A DNA stretch of 64,000 bases from contig JAKUDP010000008.1 of the NCBI GenBank assembly GCA_022570795.1, positions 1,798,001-1,862,000 on the forward strand, read 5' to 3'. The DNA is from Sphaerulina vaccinii. Taxonomy: Eukaryota > Ascomycota > Dothideomycetes > Mycosphaerellales > Mycosphaerellaceae. This document shows, one piece after another, positions 21,713-32,608 of this stretch. Made by a program: the position numbers and the translations under genes. Numbering within the stretch: the first letter of the stretch is position 1; every line of letters starts with the position of its first letter. The notes under the pieces are model-generated. The model ran no database searches. It was not told the DNA's origin and saw nothing but the letters and a program-made list of their open reading frames with translations.

Positions 21713-22445
21713 GGTTGAAAGTAGAGTTGCTTTGATGAGGTCTTGAGTGGATGGGTCGATGAGAAGGTTTCTGGGCATAAAAGACGGGTGGTTGTGTGTG
21801 TGACTTGGGTGTCGGAGTACTGGGTAGGTAATGTGTGTGTGGGTCGAATGTCGGAGTACTATCCGATGTTGAGAATGTTTGTGAGTGGGGAGAACAGAAG
21901 AGGAGGGAGAAGAACAGGAAGGGAAAGGTAAGTATTATCCGCGATATCTCGAAGCTCACTTGTCTCTAGGCTGCCGTTGTGCGAGTGACTGTTGGCGAGT
22001 TCCTATTGTGGCGCGCGTCTTCCACTTCATTCACTTGTACCGATCTATGGCTTTCTTGCCAATCTCTGCCCACAAGCCACATCTTCACTGATACTTAAGA
22101 ACTTCTATATGCTACATTCACCTCGATCCAGTCATTACCATACTATCGGGTCGCTGAGTACCATAGCACAATGAGAAGGAGAGTGAACGCCGTTGCGCAT
22201 CCTTGTCGAAAGTGGGGCAAGATTTAGCGTTCAACTTCACATGCTAGCTGTTCAGCATCGCATATCTTCTACTTCTGGTCACCCATGTTTCTCACTTCTC
22301 GAACTTCAACACCACTCGAGACATTGCCAACGAGGCTCATATTGCGCCATACAGTCAACCCGTTCGCAGTACACACATTGCTGACTATTCCTCACTTGGC
22401 TTAACTCACTTCAACGCAACTTCCGTCCGCTTTCGCGCCGTCAAG
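21713..22445. other. divergent promoter region
   Basis: This 0.73-kb region lies between the Myb-like gene (minus) and the acidic protein gene (plus). A G/T-rich stretch (21780-21900) has repeated GTGTGTG and GTCGGAGTACT. The right part is C/T-rich, ending in a typical leader just before the ATG at 22446. There is no coding signal. Confidence 0.45.
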
Positions 22446-24272
22446 ATGGTGTGGCCTTTTGGTTCACCGTTCACGCCGAACATGTTCGAAACACACCTCG
22501 ATCGCATGAAGCAGTGGTCCTCACCAAAGAGACCTTCTCAACCAGCACTCGACAACAACAGCGATAACGACATCACTACCACCCAAACTCCGACACCCTA
22601 CAGCATGTCGCCACCAGCCACACCTTCAACTAGCCTCAAGCGCAACCTCGAGTCGACATACGAAGATGAGTCTCCCAGCAAGCGTGCACGTGTCCATTTC
22701 GACGCAGACACGCCCACGAAGCGCCAGCTTGTTCCAGTCGTCTCGCGTCGAGATACCAATGCGGAGCTCCAGAAGCTTCAACGACTCGACAATGCTGCAC
22801 CGGGGTCTCGCGGTGACAATGAGTTCATCGTCGCCAAGGCGAACGTTCCTAGCTATGGAGATGAGAGTGGCCTCAGCAATTGGCGCTCCGACGACATGGA
22901 GCCACCGAGCTCGTTCATGAACGATGAGGGCGAGGACGGACTATTCCCAGCTCTTGGAGGCATGTCTTCGTATGCACTGAACGAAGAAGACCTTGAATAT
23001 GCTGCTCAGCCCCAGTATGGAGAGGAAGGCATTGATGATGGTGGCGAGGCGTATCAGCTAGATGCTGATGGTATACCCATCATGGACGATGAGCCAGTCA
23101 CGGAGCCAGGCCCGGCACTGCACCAAGAGCCCACCATCGCTGAAGCTATCGAAGAGAACAACAAGAAGCCTGTGGTCGTATATGATCTCGACGATAGTGA
23201 TGATGACGAAGACATGGACGCCTTCATCGCCGAGGCCAACGGCACTCAAACATTTCGACCCCTGATCGTTCCTGCCAAGGAGAGGGAGACGGATTCGGAG
23301 TCTGCGGAGTCTTCTGACATCGTTCAAGCACCTGCCCGAGCTCCTCAAGTGGGCCGTGTGCAGAATCTCACTGGCGTCGTTGAGCTAGTGACCTCTGATG
23401 GCCAGGTTGATCAATTCATCATCGACACTGGTGCTACGCCTGCGCCAGAAGAGCGCACTCAGCGCAAAGGCAAAGAGCGTGCAGAGGTGCAGCCACGAGA
23501 TGCAGAGGTAGACGAGCCCGACGTTCAGATCATCGACCAGAACGACTCAGCACTCACCCAGTCCTTCAAGACCCAAGGCTACCACTACCAGCATCCATCC
23601 AAGCGTGCCGTCACCCCTCCACTTCCCACTTCGATCATCGCGACGCTCGACAACCAGAATTCTACTCGAATATACAACGTCAACAAGACCGGCGCGGGAA
23701 CCGCAGCTCAGCGCGCTCAAGAACTCGCCAGACTAGCAGGCTCAGACGGCCCAGTCGCAGGCCGCGATAACTGCAAGGTCCTCAACCGCTACCATGACTT
23801 CTACTACAAGGCCATCAACTTCATCCCAGACCTCCCACACTGGAAGGACTTCGAGTGGTCTCGACGTTACTGGATCGCAGTACTCCACACTACTAAGAAA
23901 GTAAAGGGAGCCAACAAGGTGAAGGACTTCATGTGGATGAAAGGTACAAAACAATGCACCCTTCCCATCCGTTATAACCTCGCTAACGCTCGTCCAGGTA
24001 ACCGCTTCTCCACAATCTCAACAATCTGGCACAACTACGCCCTCCGAACCATGGAAGAAGATTTCGTCCTCACCTGCCGCGGCGAACTCACCGACATGGA
24101 GGATCAGGTTCAAGAGCTCGATTGGTTCAATCACAACTTTGTTGTGCTGCGTGCGGTCAAGACGGGTACGCGAGATTATGAGAGAATTGGTACGCTGACG
24201 AAAGATGTGGGTGTTGTGCCTGAGTTTGCGCCACAGGAGGCTGGAGAGGTGATTGAGATTTTGGATGATTGA
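22446..24272 (+). CDS. unknown acidic, largely disordered protein with conserved-looking C-terminus
   Basis: The uninterrupted frame gives 608 residues. A likely 54-nt intron (23944-23997: GTACAA donor, CGCTAAC branch point, TCCAG acceptor) is a multiple of three with no stop, so the spliced product would be 590 residues, reading …DFMWMK|GNRFSTIS. The first 380 residues are low complexity and acidic, with one basic KR cluster near residue 75 (SPSKRARVHF), suggesting nuclear location. The C-terminal 200 residues look folded, with many aromatics (NRYHDFYYKAINFIPDLPHW; WSRRYWIAVLHTTKK; WFNHNFVVLRAVK). I do not recognise the domain. Confidence 0.75.
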   Translation: MVWPFGSPFTPNMFETHLDRMKQWSSPKRPSQPALDNNSDNDITTTQTPTPYSMSPPATPSTSLKRNLESTYEDESPSKRARVHFDADTPTKRQLVPVVSRRDTNAELQKLQRLDNAAPGSRGDNEFIVAKANVPSYGDESGLSNWRSDDMEPPSSFMNDEGEDGLFPALGGMSSYALNEEDLEYAAQPQYGEEGIDDGGEAYQLDADGIPIMDDEPVTEPGPALHQEPTIAEAIEENNKKPVVVYDLDDSDDDEDMDAFIAEANGTQTFRPLIVPAKERETDSESAESSDIVQAPARAPQVGRVQNLTGVVELVTSDGQVDQFIIDTGATPAPEERTQRKGKERAEVQPRDAEVDEPDVQIIDQNDSALTQSFKTQGYHYQHPSKRAVTPPLPTSIIATLDNQNSTRIYNVNKTGAGTAAQRAQELARLAGSDGPVAGRDNCKVLNRYHDFYYKAINFIPDLPHWKDFEWSRRYWIAVLHTTKKVKGANKVKDFMWMKGTKQCTLPIRYNLANARPGNRFSTISTIWHNYALRTMEEDFVLTCRGELTDMEDQVQELDWFNHNFVVLRAVKTGTRDYERIGTLTKDVGVVPEFAPQEAGEVIEILDD

Positions 24273-25334
24273 GATTTGGAGATCTATGAGGCGGTTGGAA
24301 AAGGCGAGGGCGAGAAAGAGATTGAGTTGAATCATCATGAGAAAGGTCAGAATGGGATATGGGACGATGCGACGCGACACGACCTTACGAGACATATGAG
24401 GTGACATATCTTTCTTGGTCTCGAGAGATTTCAGATATGAGACGAGCCACAAGCGCTTGGAGCTTTGCATTCGAAGTGCATTTACGTTAGCTGCCCACAG
24501 GAAGCGAGAGCTGGAAAAGAGCAGGACACTCTCAGCTTAAGTGTCTTCTCTGTGATGCTGTATTTTCAGCCTAGATATGTATTTTACGAGCTATGATATG
24601 TCGAAGAACAGTATCCTATTCATTCCATGATCGTTCCGCAAGACATAATGCTTCCTCTGCTCCAGCATATGCAAGCTGGTCTTCATTGCCCCCTTCAGTC
24701 CCATGCCACTCTGACGCTGCTTAGCATTTCCGATCGGCTTGAAAGCATCAAGGTAACAAATTTGTACCTTGCTTGAACATCGGTCCTTCGAGCCGTCTGG
24801 GAGAAACGCTGTTCGATGTCCTACTTTGGGAACGAATGTCATCCAGCCATGCAGAGAAGGTGAAGAAGGGACGGAGCTGCATTCAATTGGTTGCTGGCGT
24901 CTTTCACCGTACTGAGCCTCCAGGATTCCGATCACATCGCTCGCAGTCTTTCGACAATTGTGTTGGGAGACAAAGTAGGTGATCGGGCATGGCGCCTGAG
25001 AGGACGAGTCTCCATTTGGCCAGTCCAGACTTTGCGTGTTCGTGAGCATGACTGCACTGGCTCTGTTTCCGAAGGCTTTGCATTCGAGTCTCGATACTGA
25101 TTCTTCAGTGGCCCAGGAATAGTGTCCTGGTATCGTGTGTATTCGAGGTTGTTGTCATATCCCATGAAGTATGTCACAGTGCGATCCCGTATAGCTCTTT
25201 AGGCGGTAAAGGCTGTCGCAGGTCTCTGACGCTAGGCTCTCATGCAGACCACATCCGAGTTCCCCGTGGTATGGCGTGTCTTTCTCTCCTTGCTCGACCA
25301 GTGTTGGCAATCATGTCTTAATGTCAAAGCAGTC
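24273..25334. other. convergent intergenic region
   Basis: This 1.06-kb region lies between two convergent genes. The frame on the minus strand at 24591-25049 has no recognisable content and an unlikely composition. I see no repeat or RNA gene. Confidence 0.4.
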
Positions 25335-25880
25335 TCATTCCAGCTTATCCAGGTGCTCCAACCTCGTAAGCACGACCTGCTTACTCGTCTCTTGAATCTC
25401 TCCAGCCAGAAAGACCTCATCCAGAATCGCATACACCTGTCCCATTAGCACCTTTGCCCCTGTCCCCTTCCACTATCGCATCCAAACATACCTTGTAAAA
25501 GTTAAACACCAAATCCAACTCACACACATTCCCAAAGAACTGATCCAGCACTTCCACAAAGAAGTGTATAGCCTCCAAATACGCCAGCTCATTATCGTTA
25601 TTGGCTACACAAGCGCAGAAGAACAGTCCCGCATATCTTCTGTAGACGATCTTGCTGTTTCCGCGAAATTCGACGAAGTTGGATTGGTGTTTCTGATCGC
25701 GAGGGGCAACGAGGCGGTGGACTTCGCCTTTGAGTCTAATCTTTTCGTCGTCGTTGTAGGGAGAGTACCATTTGGCGAGGCGGGTCTTGCCTCTGGAGGT
25801 CACGGTTAGTATGGGATGGCGTATGTATAGGGAGGGAGGACGAACTGGCGGTTCTGGATCAGGATAAAGGATATGACCAT
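25335..25880 (-). CDS. AP-2 adaptor complex, sigma (small) subunit
   Basis: There are three exons, 25880-25846, 25792-25492 and 25436-25335, with introns of 53 and 55 nt; 145 residues against 142 in animals. Exon 1 encodes MVISFILIQNRQ, the invariant sigma N-terminus, and the join gives QGKTRLAKWY. The longin-like fold continues through VEFRGNSKIVYRRYAGLFF and EAIHFFVEVLDQFFGNVCEL. The end, VYAILDEVFLAGEIQETSK, is the classical sigma C-terminus. 'NFYKVYAILDE' and the short length favour AP-2 sigma over AP-1 sigma. It acts in clathrin-mediated endocytosis at the plasma membrane, where the alpha/sigma2 pair binds dileucine signals. Confidence 0.93.
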
Positions 25881-26249
25881 CGTGGCGGCGTGTGGGACGT
25901 GTATTGTTTAGATCAAAGGTGGAAGTGGTGGTCAGCTAGGAGCTAGAGGACGTGGAGTGTCTCGGTGGCTCATGTCTCTCTACTTTAAAAGGCCTAGCTT
26001 GGCGGCTGAGCTCGTGAGACAGACTTCTCCAATCTGACTTCCACGCCCACGCTCTGCTTCTCCTCCTCGACATACACCACTACTGACTGGTAAGTGCTTA
26101 GGAACGACTTTCTGGCGAGTCTGCTTCTAAGACCACGAGGTAGGTCCAGAATTTCCAAGCTCTCGCAGTTCCAACTCACAGCTACGCGTCCACAAACGCG
26201 TCGCGAACCATGACAGCTTCTGCAAGACACAACAGAGATACTTTCCGAC
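25881..26249. promoter_or_regulatory. shared divergent promoter of AP-2 sigma and TFIIIC subunit genes
   Basis: Only 369 bases separate the two start codons, which are read in opposite directions, so promoter elements of both genes must lie here. A TTTAAAAG stretch at about 25983-25990 could be a TATA-like element for either direction. No other motif is certain. Confidence 0.5.
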
Positions 26250-28722
26250 ATGGCCTGCCCATTAACAGTACCATTCTGGCCCAGCTGCTATGATTGCATC
26301 CACTGGTCGAAGGACAATCAAATCGCAGTCCTGGGTGGCGAGCACATCTTGTTCATAACGCCACGCCTCAAAGAGCTTTCTCCGAGTGGACTGTGGTGGG
26401 ACACCGACAATCTGGTTAGGATCAATGCCTTCCCCGAAGCAGAACTCCCCCGTTCTGCGGTCTTAACGGATCGCAATAATTCCATTGGCGAGGAGACATC
26501 TATCTTCGAGGCCCATGCGGCGGCTTGGTCAAATCCTGGTCTGGCGAGCTATGGAGGAAGCGCTCTTGCCGTGCTCACAAGTAACCATGTTTTGAGCCTG
26601 TGGGCGCTGGAGGCGGATTCGAAGAGGACTTCTGTGTGGCAGCGGACGGCCGTTATCAACCACGCTATTCGTAATTTCTACGAGATGCAGAACAATCTGC
26701 CCAGTAACGATCGTGAAAAGGAAGAGGCTTTGCAAGTGCAGCAGCGTGTGCGCTCTTTCGCATGGGTGCAGCCTGTATACAATGATCTAGAACGGCGTCA
26801 CCCCGAGCTCTTTTCCGGACAGCACTATCTCGTGGTTGCAACAGAGGGTGGCTATATTCTGAGCATCCGAATCACTTCGCCGTATGCTGGTCTTTACGAC
26901 AAGCAGCCGGGATGGCAGGCAACGGTAGCACAGTCTCTCTTCACCACAGACGCGAAGGAACTCGCCAGTGCCGAGGGCGTAAAGCTTCGTCAGTCAAGAG
27001 TAGCAATGCCTACAGCTTCTGGCTGCGACTATCTCGGAGCCGATCACATCGCTGTAGGCTCGTGGAAATCTGGTAGAAGCGACGGGCAGCACGCTGCAGC
27101 CCTGACGTTCATACTAGCCGGCAGACTGTACAGCACTGTTCTCCTGTACGCCTCAGATGGAGACATGTCATTTGTACGTGGTACCGGACCAAGCGTGTCA
27201 AGGCATCTCTCCGATCGCATCGACCTTACGGGACCACTCAAACTAACACACGGACCAGACGCAGGCGCTTTGGTGGTCTTCGGCACTGACACTGTCTTTC
27301 ATGGACAGCTTGTATTTGACGGACCGAAGCAGGCCCTGAGCGTTGACTTCCAGCATCATCACCTTGACGATAGGTGGGATGAGGTATCTGGTGCCACAAT
27401 CACGAATATCAGCAGTGGCGATGCGCTGCTACATGTCATCTCTCAGCTATCGAGCTCTACTTCACCCACACATGCATTGCGACTGCCCCTCGATCCAGGC
27501 CAAGATGCAGCTGAACAACCAGCATGGCACTTTGCTCTGAACAACTCCAAGGCAGCATTTGGAGCCACACATGACCTTGGCGACCAAGTACAGGCCAGAA
27601 CGTGGGGCATAGCTTGTTCTCCCATGGGCGGCTACGTTGCTGCTTGTGCAAGTATGCATCCGAACGATCTTCTCGCCTATATCATCAATGCCGGGCAGAC
27701 ATCGAATCTCAATATCACTCTCGAGGTGGATGTCAACACAAGCATCTTTGAGTCAGGGCACGGAACACTCAGTACACATCGTGGTCTGCCAACAAGCACC
27801 ATTGTCTTCTACCTGATGCGCTATCTCGAGCGAAGAGCAGACGCCGAGACGCCCGAAGGACACACCGACACTGATCATCTGATTAAAGGCGTGCAGAGCA
27901 TGCTTTCGAGAGGCCCTGATATCGGCGCAAACGCAGTCGAACCCACCGACGATTTCGATACTATGCTCAGCAAGACGAGGATCAATCTCTTTGCCGACGA
28001 GGATGTCCGCCATGTGCAAGCAGCAACAATATGCGACCTAGCCACCAGTAATGCAGCACTGCGGTCTGATAGCACGATCACCATAGTCCGGCAGGTAGCT
28101 GAGGTTGTATTCAGCCTTTCAGAAAGGTAAGCAGTAGTAGGCCAAAGGCATCCCCCATTCTCCAATGTCTCACTGAGCGGGAGCCTGCTAAGGCGACAAG
28201 CTCAAAGACAGGCCTGCTGAGACACGATTACACTTATCAGAGACACTTGCTTACCTTCTATCTACTAGGGTCGTCGAACTCGTTGACATCAGCATGAGCA
28301 TACGACGAATGTACGACATCGCGCTATCGAAACTGGATGCCAACTATAACCTAGGCGACGGCGAACCTTCGGCAAAGACATGGAGCGAGAGCTGTAAGCT
28401 ATGCGAGCAGGCTATTGCTTTCGAGAGCTTCAAATGGGCTAGATGTCAACAAGGGCATCAGTTTACCAGATGCGCTCTGTCTTTGTTAGCCATACAAGAA
28501 CCTGGCACAACCAAAGACTGTTCCGTATGTGGTCTGCATTATATGGATGAAACAGTCGTGGAAGCATTGGAGCCTGTCAACCAGGATCCGCACATGTTCG
28601 ATGGACTAAATGGGCCTATGGAGATCGATCAGAATGGAGCCCGCCCGAAGCCTACCATGGCAAGTCTGCTTTTCAAGGCGTGTCACGTTTGCCTATATTG
28701 TGGTGGCAACTTCAAGTATTGA
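26250..28722 (+). CDS. TFIIIC subunit with WD-like N-terminus and C-terminal TFIIIC zinc finger
   Basis: There are two exons, 26250-28126 and 28269-28722, giving 776 residues. The 142-nt intron between them is unusually long for this window and matches a tyrosinase intron (see repeats). The N-terminal part (WPSCYDCIHWSKDNQIAVLG, ILFITP) is the TFIIIC_delta beta-propeller type domain, residues about 1-300. The C-terminus carries paired zinc-binding clusters: CKLCEQ, RCQQGHQFTRC, CSVCGLHY and CHVCLYCGGNF, the TFIIIC zinc finger. Human TFIIIC90 has the same order. The protein should belong to the TFIIIC complex that recognises A/B boxes of tRNA genes and recruits TFIIIB. Confidence in family is high; the precise subunit name is less sure. 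Confidence 0.88.
28127..28268 (+). repeat. introner-like element, copy 1 (intron of TFIIIC gene)
   Basis: This 142-nt intron begins GTAAGCAGT, contains GAGCCTGCTAAGG and AAGCTCAAAGAC in the middle, and ends with CAGAGACACTTGCTTACC before CTACTAG. The tyrosinase intron at 34931-35072 has the same length and the same blocks in the same order, although the genes are unrelated. By eye I estimate about two thirds identity. Confidence 0.75.
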
Positions 28723-29151
28723 GGATAAGTGGCAAATCTCTGCCTGAACTCGAACCGACTATGGCAACAAGTTCAGTGATAGCGCTGTCGAAACACATTG
28801 GCAGGGTTCCAGAGACATCTGCTGACCTGTGCCGCTTTGCAGAATCCAAGCTTGCCATTGCACTTCGTGTCTACCTATGGACGCTTGGTGTTCTCAAGTC
28901 TGCAAAGAGCGATCGACGACCAGGATCAGCTTGTTATATGATCTCTCGCCCAATGCAGCATATATGTAAATTCTTGTGCGACATCGCTTGAAGTCACCGA
29001 GGCCAATTTCTAGCCGCATTCCAAGATGTTGCTGGGTCAGACCCATCACAACAGAAGTTGTTCGCGACGACGCGGTCGCCTACGCGCACTAACACACACT
29101 ATAGGCGAGTGTACTATTGACAACGCATCGATTGCGACTTGTTGACGCTGC
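28723..29151. other. intergenic region
   Basis: This 0.43-kb region lies between two plus-strand genes. I see no coding signal beyond short frames and no repeats. Confidence 0.4.
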
Positions 29152-31254
29152 ATGGGCGACAAAATACTTAAAGATACATCGCATATCATCGCCAAGAGCA
29201 TCGACGATACGAACCGCATATCTCTGCTTCATAGCGACAACAAAAGCAACACAAGCAAGCAGAAGAGCGTTCATCTCAGGCATAGTGGCATGGCGGCTGG
29301 CCACATGGAGTCAATAGACAGCCAAGTGGATTTGAGCAAACGAACGACCGACTTCTTTGACGACGACGAGATAGCAGACCACGGAATACACATTGACAGT
29401 GGCAACGTGAGGTACTCCAACTCTCCCAGACGAGGCGTCAGTATACAACAAGTACAAAGTCCGACGAAAAGCGTCCATCCCGAACATAGTGGCATGGCTG
29501 CAGGACATATGGAGTCGATAGACAGTCAAGGGGATCTGGGAAAACGCACGACTGATTTCTTTGACGATGACTCGGATGTGGATGACGGACTGCCACGAGA
29601 GTCAACTATGGACACTTTCGCCACGCGATCACGCTCCCGATCGATATCGCCAGCAAAACGAAAACAAATGCCACCCTCAGGCCAGTCTTTCGTATCGAAG
29701 TGCGAACCGAAACGAGTGAGCTTGAAAGCGCTGGAGCCAGAGTCCGAAGGCTATGAGCGGATGGACTCAAATCTCAATCAGCATATTCCACACGCGGCTA
29801 GTGATACGGAGTCATATCTTGGCTCCGTTGAAGAGTTCTTGCCGCGAAAGAGTCAAGAAGGGCCAAAGGCAGCAGCACGACTATCGTCAACAACTAGATT
29901 TCGAACATCTGGCCTTGGCTGGAGTCCTTCCGGGCCAGCAACAGTACGCGAGAGCATTCATGAGAACCCGCGTGCATCATCGATGTACTCAGACAACATC
30001 GATCAGAGACTCGGAGTGCATCAACAAGCGTATGAGATGCTTATACAGAACATGATGAATGATCCGATACTCATGAGCAGTAAACGCGCAACATTCAAAG
30101 ACGGGCGTGCTTCCATGCTACCAGCCGCGCTTAGCATTTACGACCCACGAAGTCCTCGAGATCAGCTCCCGGCGAACCCATCACCAGAACATACAGACTC
30201 ACAACGCAAGAAAGCCCACTTCGTTCCGCCACCGATTGACGTCGGCAGTCCCGGTCATCACACTCTGCCTGCCAATCTAGTGCGCACTCCATACCCATAC
30301 TCGCCCGAGAACATCCAACACCGTCGGAAAGACTATCATCGCTCGCCACCTCCTATACCGGACAGTCCTACTATCAACAATTCAACAGATCTTCTCCTGA
30401 CTCTCAGCATCCGCCGTACAAACCCCAACTCCTCATCTCGAGTCACAACTCTCACAATACCAGCTTCAAACGACTACTCCGCTATTCGCACAAATAAAAA
30501 AGGCCATATAACAGAAGAACATACTTCCTCCAAAAACTTCGACGATCAAGAACTCTTCCTCGAACTCCACAAATCTTACAAAGAACTCGCTGGCCCATTT
30601 CTCCGCCTCTTCTCAGCTCGTAGTCTCAGCCGCATAGCAGTAAGCGGAACAGCAACCCAAGCAGCAGACGCGGGCTACGGTTGGCTACTATCGCCTCGAA
30701 GTCCTCGATTGATCGCATTTCGAGGATTGAGCGATACGTTCTCCGAAGAGAAAATTCTACATCTTTATAAAAAGCCGAGAGAGGGAAAGAATCGCTTCGC
30801 TTTCGTGCATTGGGCTAGAAGATTAGCTGCTGCTCCTGAGCAAACACAAACACCTAACATTAGCGCACCGGAAACTCCTGCTTCTCCTGAACAGCATGAT
30901 GGGACGGCTTGGTATGAATCAGAAGCTACGCAAAGTGCAGGAGAGCTGAGAAGTCCTAATAATAGTCTTGTAACGAGAGCTGAACAGCCTGAAGGATTGG
31001 AGTTTGTGGTTAGTTGGAGTGTGAGGAGGATTGCGTTAGCTTTGTTACTTGTGATTCTATTAGCTATAGCTGCGAGTTTACTTTGGGTGTTTCTTGGGAA
31101 ACAGACTACGCCTAGTTGGCCTGTTGCTGGGACTGGAGGTTTCAGGAGTGCGGGTGATCGTGTGGGGACTGGAGTACTTACTGGCGTGATGGTGTTGTTG
31201 GTTGGGTTGACGGGTTTTGGGGGATGGTTGGGGATTAGTTGGCTTGTTGTGTGA
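29152..31254 (+). CDS. unknown fungal protein with two C-terminal membrane segments and duplicated N-terminal block
   Basis: This single exon encodes 700 residues from MGDKILKDTSH. A block of about 37 residues occurs twice in tandem: HSGMAAGHMESIDSQ…KRTTDFFDDD near residues 43-80 and again near 107-144. The middle is disordered and Ser/Pro-rich. A moderately conserved-looking region (LLLTLSIRRTNPNSSS; KSYKELAGPFLRLFSAR) spans 400-560. Two hydrophobic segments close the protein: ALALLLVILLAIAASLLWVF (about 627-646) and GVLTGVMVLLVGLTGFGGWL (about 673-692). It is probably an integral membrane protein with a large cytosolic N-terminus. I do not recognise the family. The real start may be a later Met. 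Confidence 0.7.
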   Translation: MGDKILKDTSHIIAKSIDDTNRISLLHSDNKSNTSKQKSVHLRHSGMAAGHMESIDSQVDLSKRTTDFFDDDEIADHGIHIDSGNVRYSNSPRRGVSIQQVQSPTKSVHPEHSGMAAGHMESIDSQGDLGKRTTDFFDDDSDVDDGLPRESTMDTFATRSRSRSISPAKRKQMPPSGQSFVSKCEPKRVSLKALEPESEGYERMDSNLNQHIPHAASDTESYLGSVEEFLPRKSQEGPKAAARLSSTTRFRTSGLGWSPSGPATVRESIHENPRASSMYSDNIDQRLGVHQQAYEMLIQNMMNDPILMSSKRATFKDGRASMLPAALSIYDPRSPRDQLPANPSPEHTDSQRKKAHFVPPPIDVGSPGHHTLPANLVRTPYPYSPENIQHRRKDYHRSPPPIPDSPTINNSTDLLLTLSIRRTNPNSSSRVTTLTIPASNDYSAIRTNKKGHITEEHTSSKNFDDQELFLELHKSYKELAGPFLRLFSARSLSRIAVSGTATQAADAGYGWLLSPRSPRLIAFRGLSDTFSEEKILHLYKKPREGKNRFAFVHWARRLAAAPEQTQTPNISAPETPASPEQHDGTAWYESEATQSAGELRSPNNSLVTRAEQPEGLEFVVSWSVRRIALALLLVILLAIAASLLWVFLGKQTTPSWPVAGTGGFRSAGDRVGTGVLTGVMVLLVGLTGFGGWLGISWLVV

Positions 31255-31375
31255 AGGAGGAGCTTGTCGTATATTTCGTATCGCGGAGTCGGCTCCGGCT
31301 TGACGCGCCTGCCTTCTTTCCCGCGTCACATTAGACTTTCACGCTCCTAGAAGCTTTATCCTCATCCTCTTCGAC

Positions 31376-32608
31376 ATGCTGCGCCGATTGTGGAACGTGC
31401 CTGTATCTCGTCCGCTATGGCAGTGTACACGCCCGTCACCATGCATATTCGAGTTGGTCACACGCAGACTGCTGTATACACCACGAAAAGACCTGGGGGC
31501 ACGACGGCTAAGAAACAACCCCGTCCCGCTAAATGAGCTCCGCAAGAAGAAGCTTCAGGAGATCGCAGCAGAGACACCGATATCACTCGATGAGTTCCGT
31601 GCGTTGTCTGAGAAAGGAGAAGCAACTGTTGAACATGCGTGTGTCTTGCTGTACCATCTACAAGCAGAACTCAAGAGCCTAGCCCTTCCGGAAAGACGAG
31701 CTGCCTGCGCTCGACAGTCCACTGGAGCTGTTGTTTTGCAATGGATATGGAGTCACCCTGAGGAGGAGCACGCCAAACTCTGCGCACAGGATGGACTCAG
31801 ACTACTAAGCGACTTGACGAGCTGGTTTCTTGTAGGAGAAGATAGAGAGGAATTCCTGTGGCACTGGCTAAAATTGGAGGCTACAAAGATGAAGGAGAGC
31901 TCTGCCACTGCAGACGAACTTTTCCGAAGACACAACCATGTCCACTTCTGGCTAGCTGGCACTGCCAATGGTCTCCTGGACTGGGAAGGAGGCGACGCTA
32001 CGAAGGCACTTCAATACTTCGAAAGAGCGCTGGACTTGTTTGGCCACTGGTCGCAGGAATTGAGTCGAACCACGTTCTTGACTGGAATCATGGTGAGAGT
32101 ATTGCAAGCTTTGGAAAGTGAAGAAGTGCCGCCGTGCGATCCATTACTCTTCGAACTCTTCTCGGATGCCGTAGGACGCTTTCGTGCGAAACGACATGCT
32201 GTTCAACACCAAGCACACCTACAACTCTACCACCCTACTCGGCCTTCTGGATGGCCTACGTTCCATCTCATGGCTGGAGACTCGGACCTCCAAAAAAGTA
32301 TACAGCAAGTCTGGACAGCGAAACCTTCAGCAAAAGGTGCCTGGTGCGTGGCACTTCTCAGAGCCGCATACATTCTGCGTCTCCAGGGTCACACCGCTGA
32401 AGCAGCACAGCTTGATCTGATCGTCGAAGAAAAGGGTCTGGTAATGTGGCAGCGGCGACATGAGGTGTACGCAGGTTTTGAGAAGGACTCGAAACTTGAG
32501 GGTATACGACGAGTGAGTCGGACGTCTGGTAGCAGGACTGCATCCATCGACGCCAAGCAAATCAATGGCATCGATGAGCCCTTCTCAATCAGGCGTGTCT
32601 ATTGGTGA
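31376..32608 (+). CDS. unknown protein, probably mitochondrial, helical/TPR-like
   Basis: This single exon encodes 410 residues, 121 bases downstream of the membrane-protein gene on the same strand. The N-terminus (MLRRLWNVPVSRPLWQCTRPS) is basic, amphipathic and free of acidic residues for about 40 residues, as in a mitochondrial presequence. The rest is helical with paired-helix character (for example DATKALQYFERALDLFGHW, residues about 205-223, which reads like a TPR/Sel1 helix). No catalytic motif is seen. I do not recognise the family. Confidence 0.7.
   Translation: MLRRLWNVPVSRPLWQCTRPSPCIFELVTRRLLYTPRKDLGARRLRNNPVPLNELRKKKLQEIAAETPISLDEFRALSEKGEATVEHACVLLYHLQAELKSLALPERRAACARQSTGAVVLQWIWSHPEEEHAKLCAQDGLRLLSDLTSWFLVGEDREEFLWHWLKLEATKMKESSATADELFRRHNHVHFWLAGTANGLLDWEGGDATKALQYFERALDLFGHWSQELSRTTFLTGIMVRVLQALESEEVPPCDPLLFELFSDAVGRFRAKRHAVQHQAHLQLYHPTRPSGWPTFHLMAGDSDLQKSIQQVWTAKPSAKGAWCVALLRAAYILRLQGHTAEAAQLDLIVEEKGLVMWQRRHEVYAGFEKDSKLEGIRRVSRTSGSRTASIDAKQINGIDEPFSIRRVYW

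Noticed and set aside
24591..25049. 152-codon minus-strand frame
   Set aside because: Non-coding-like composition, no motif, and no supported splice sites; treated as intergenic.
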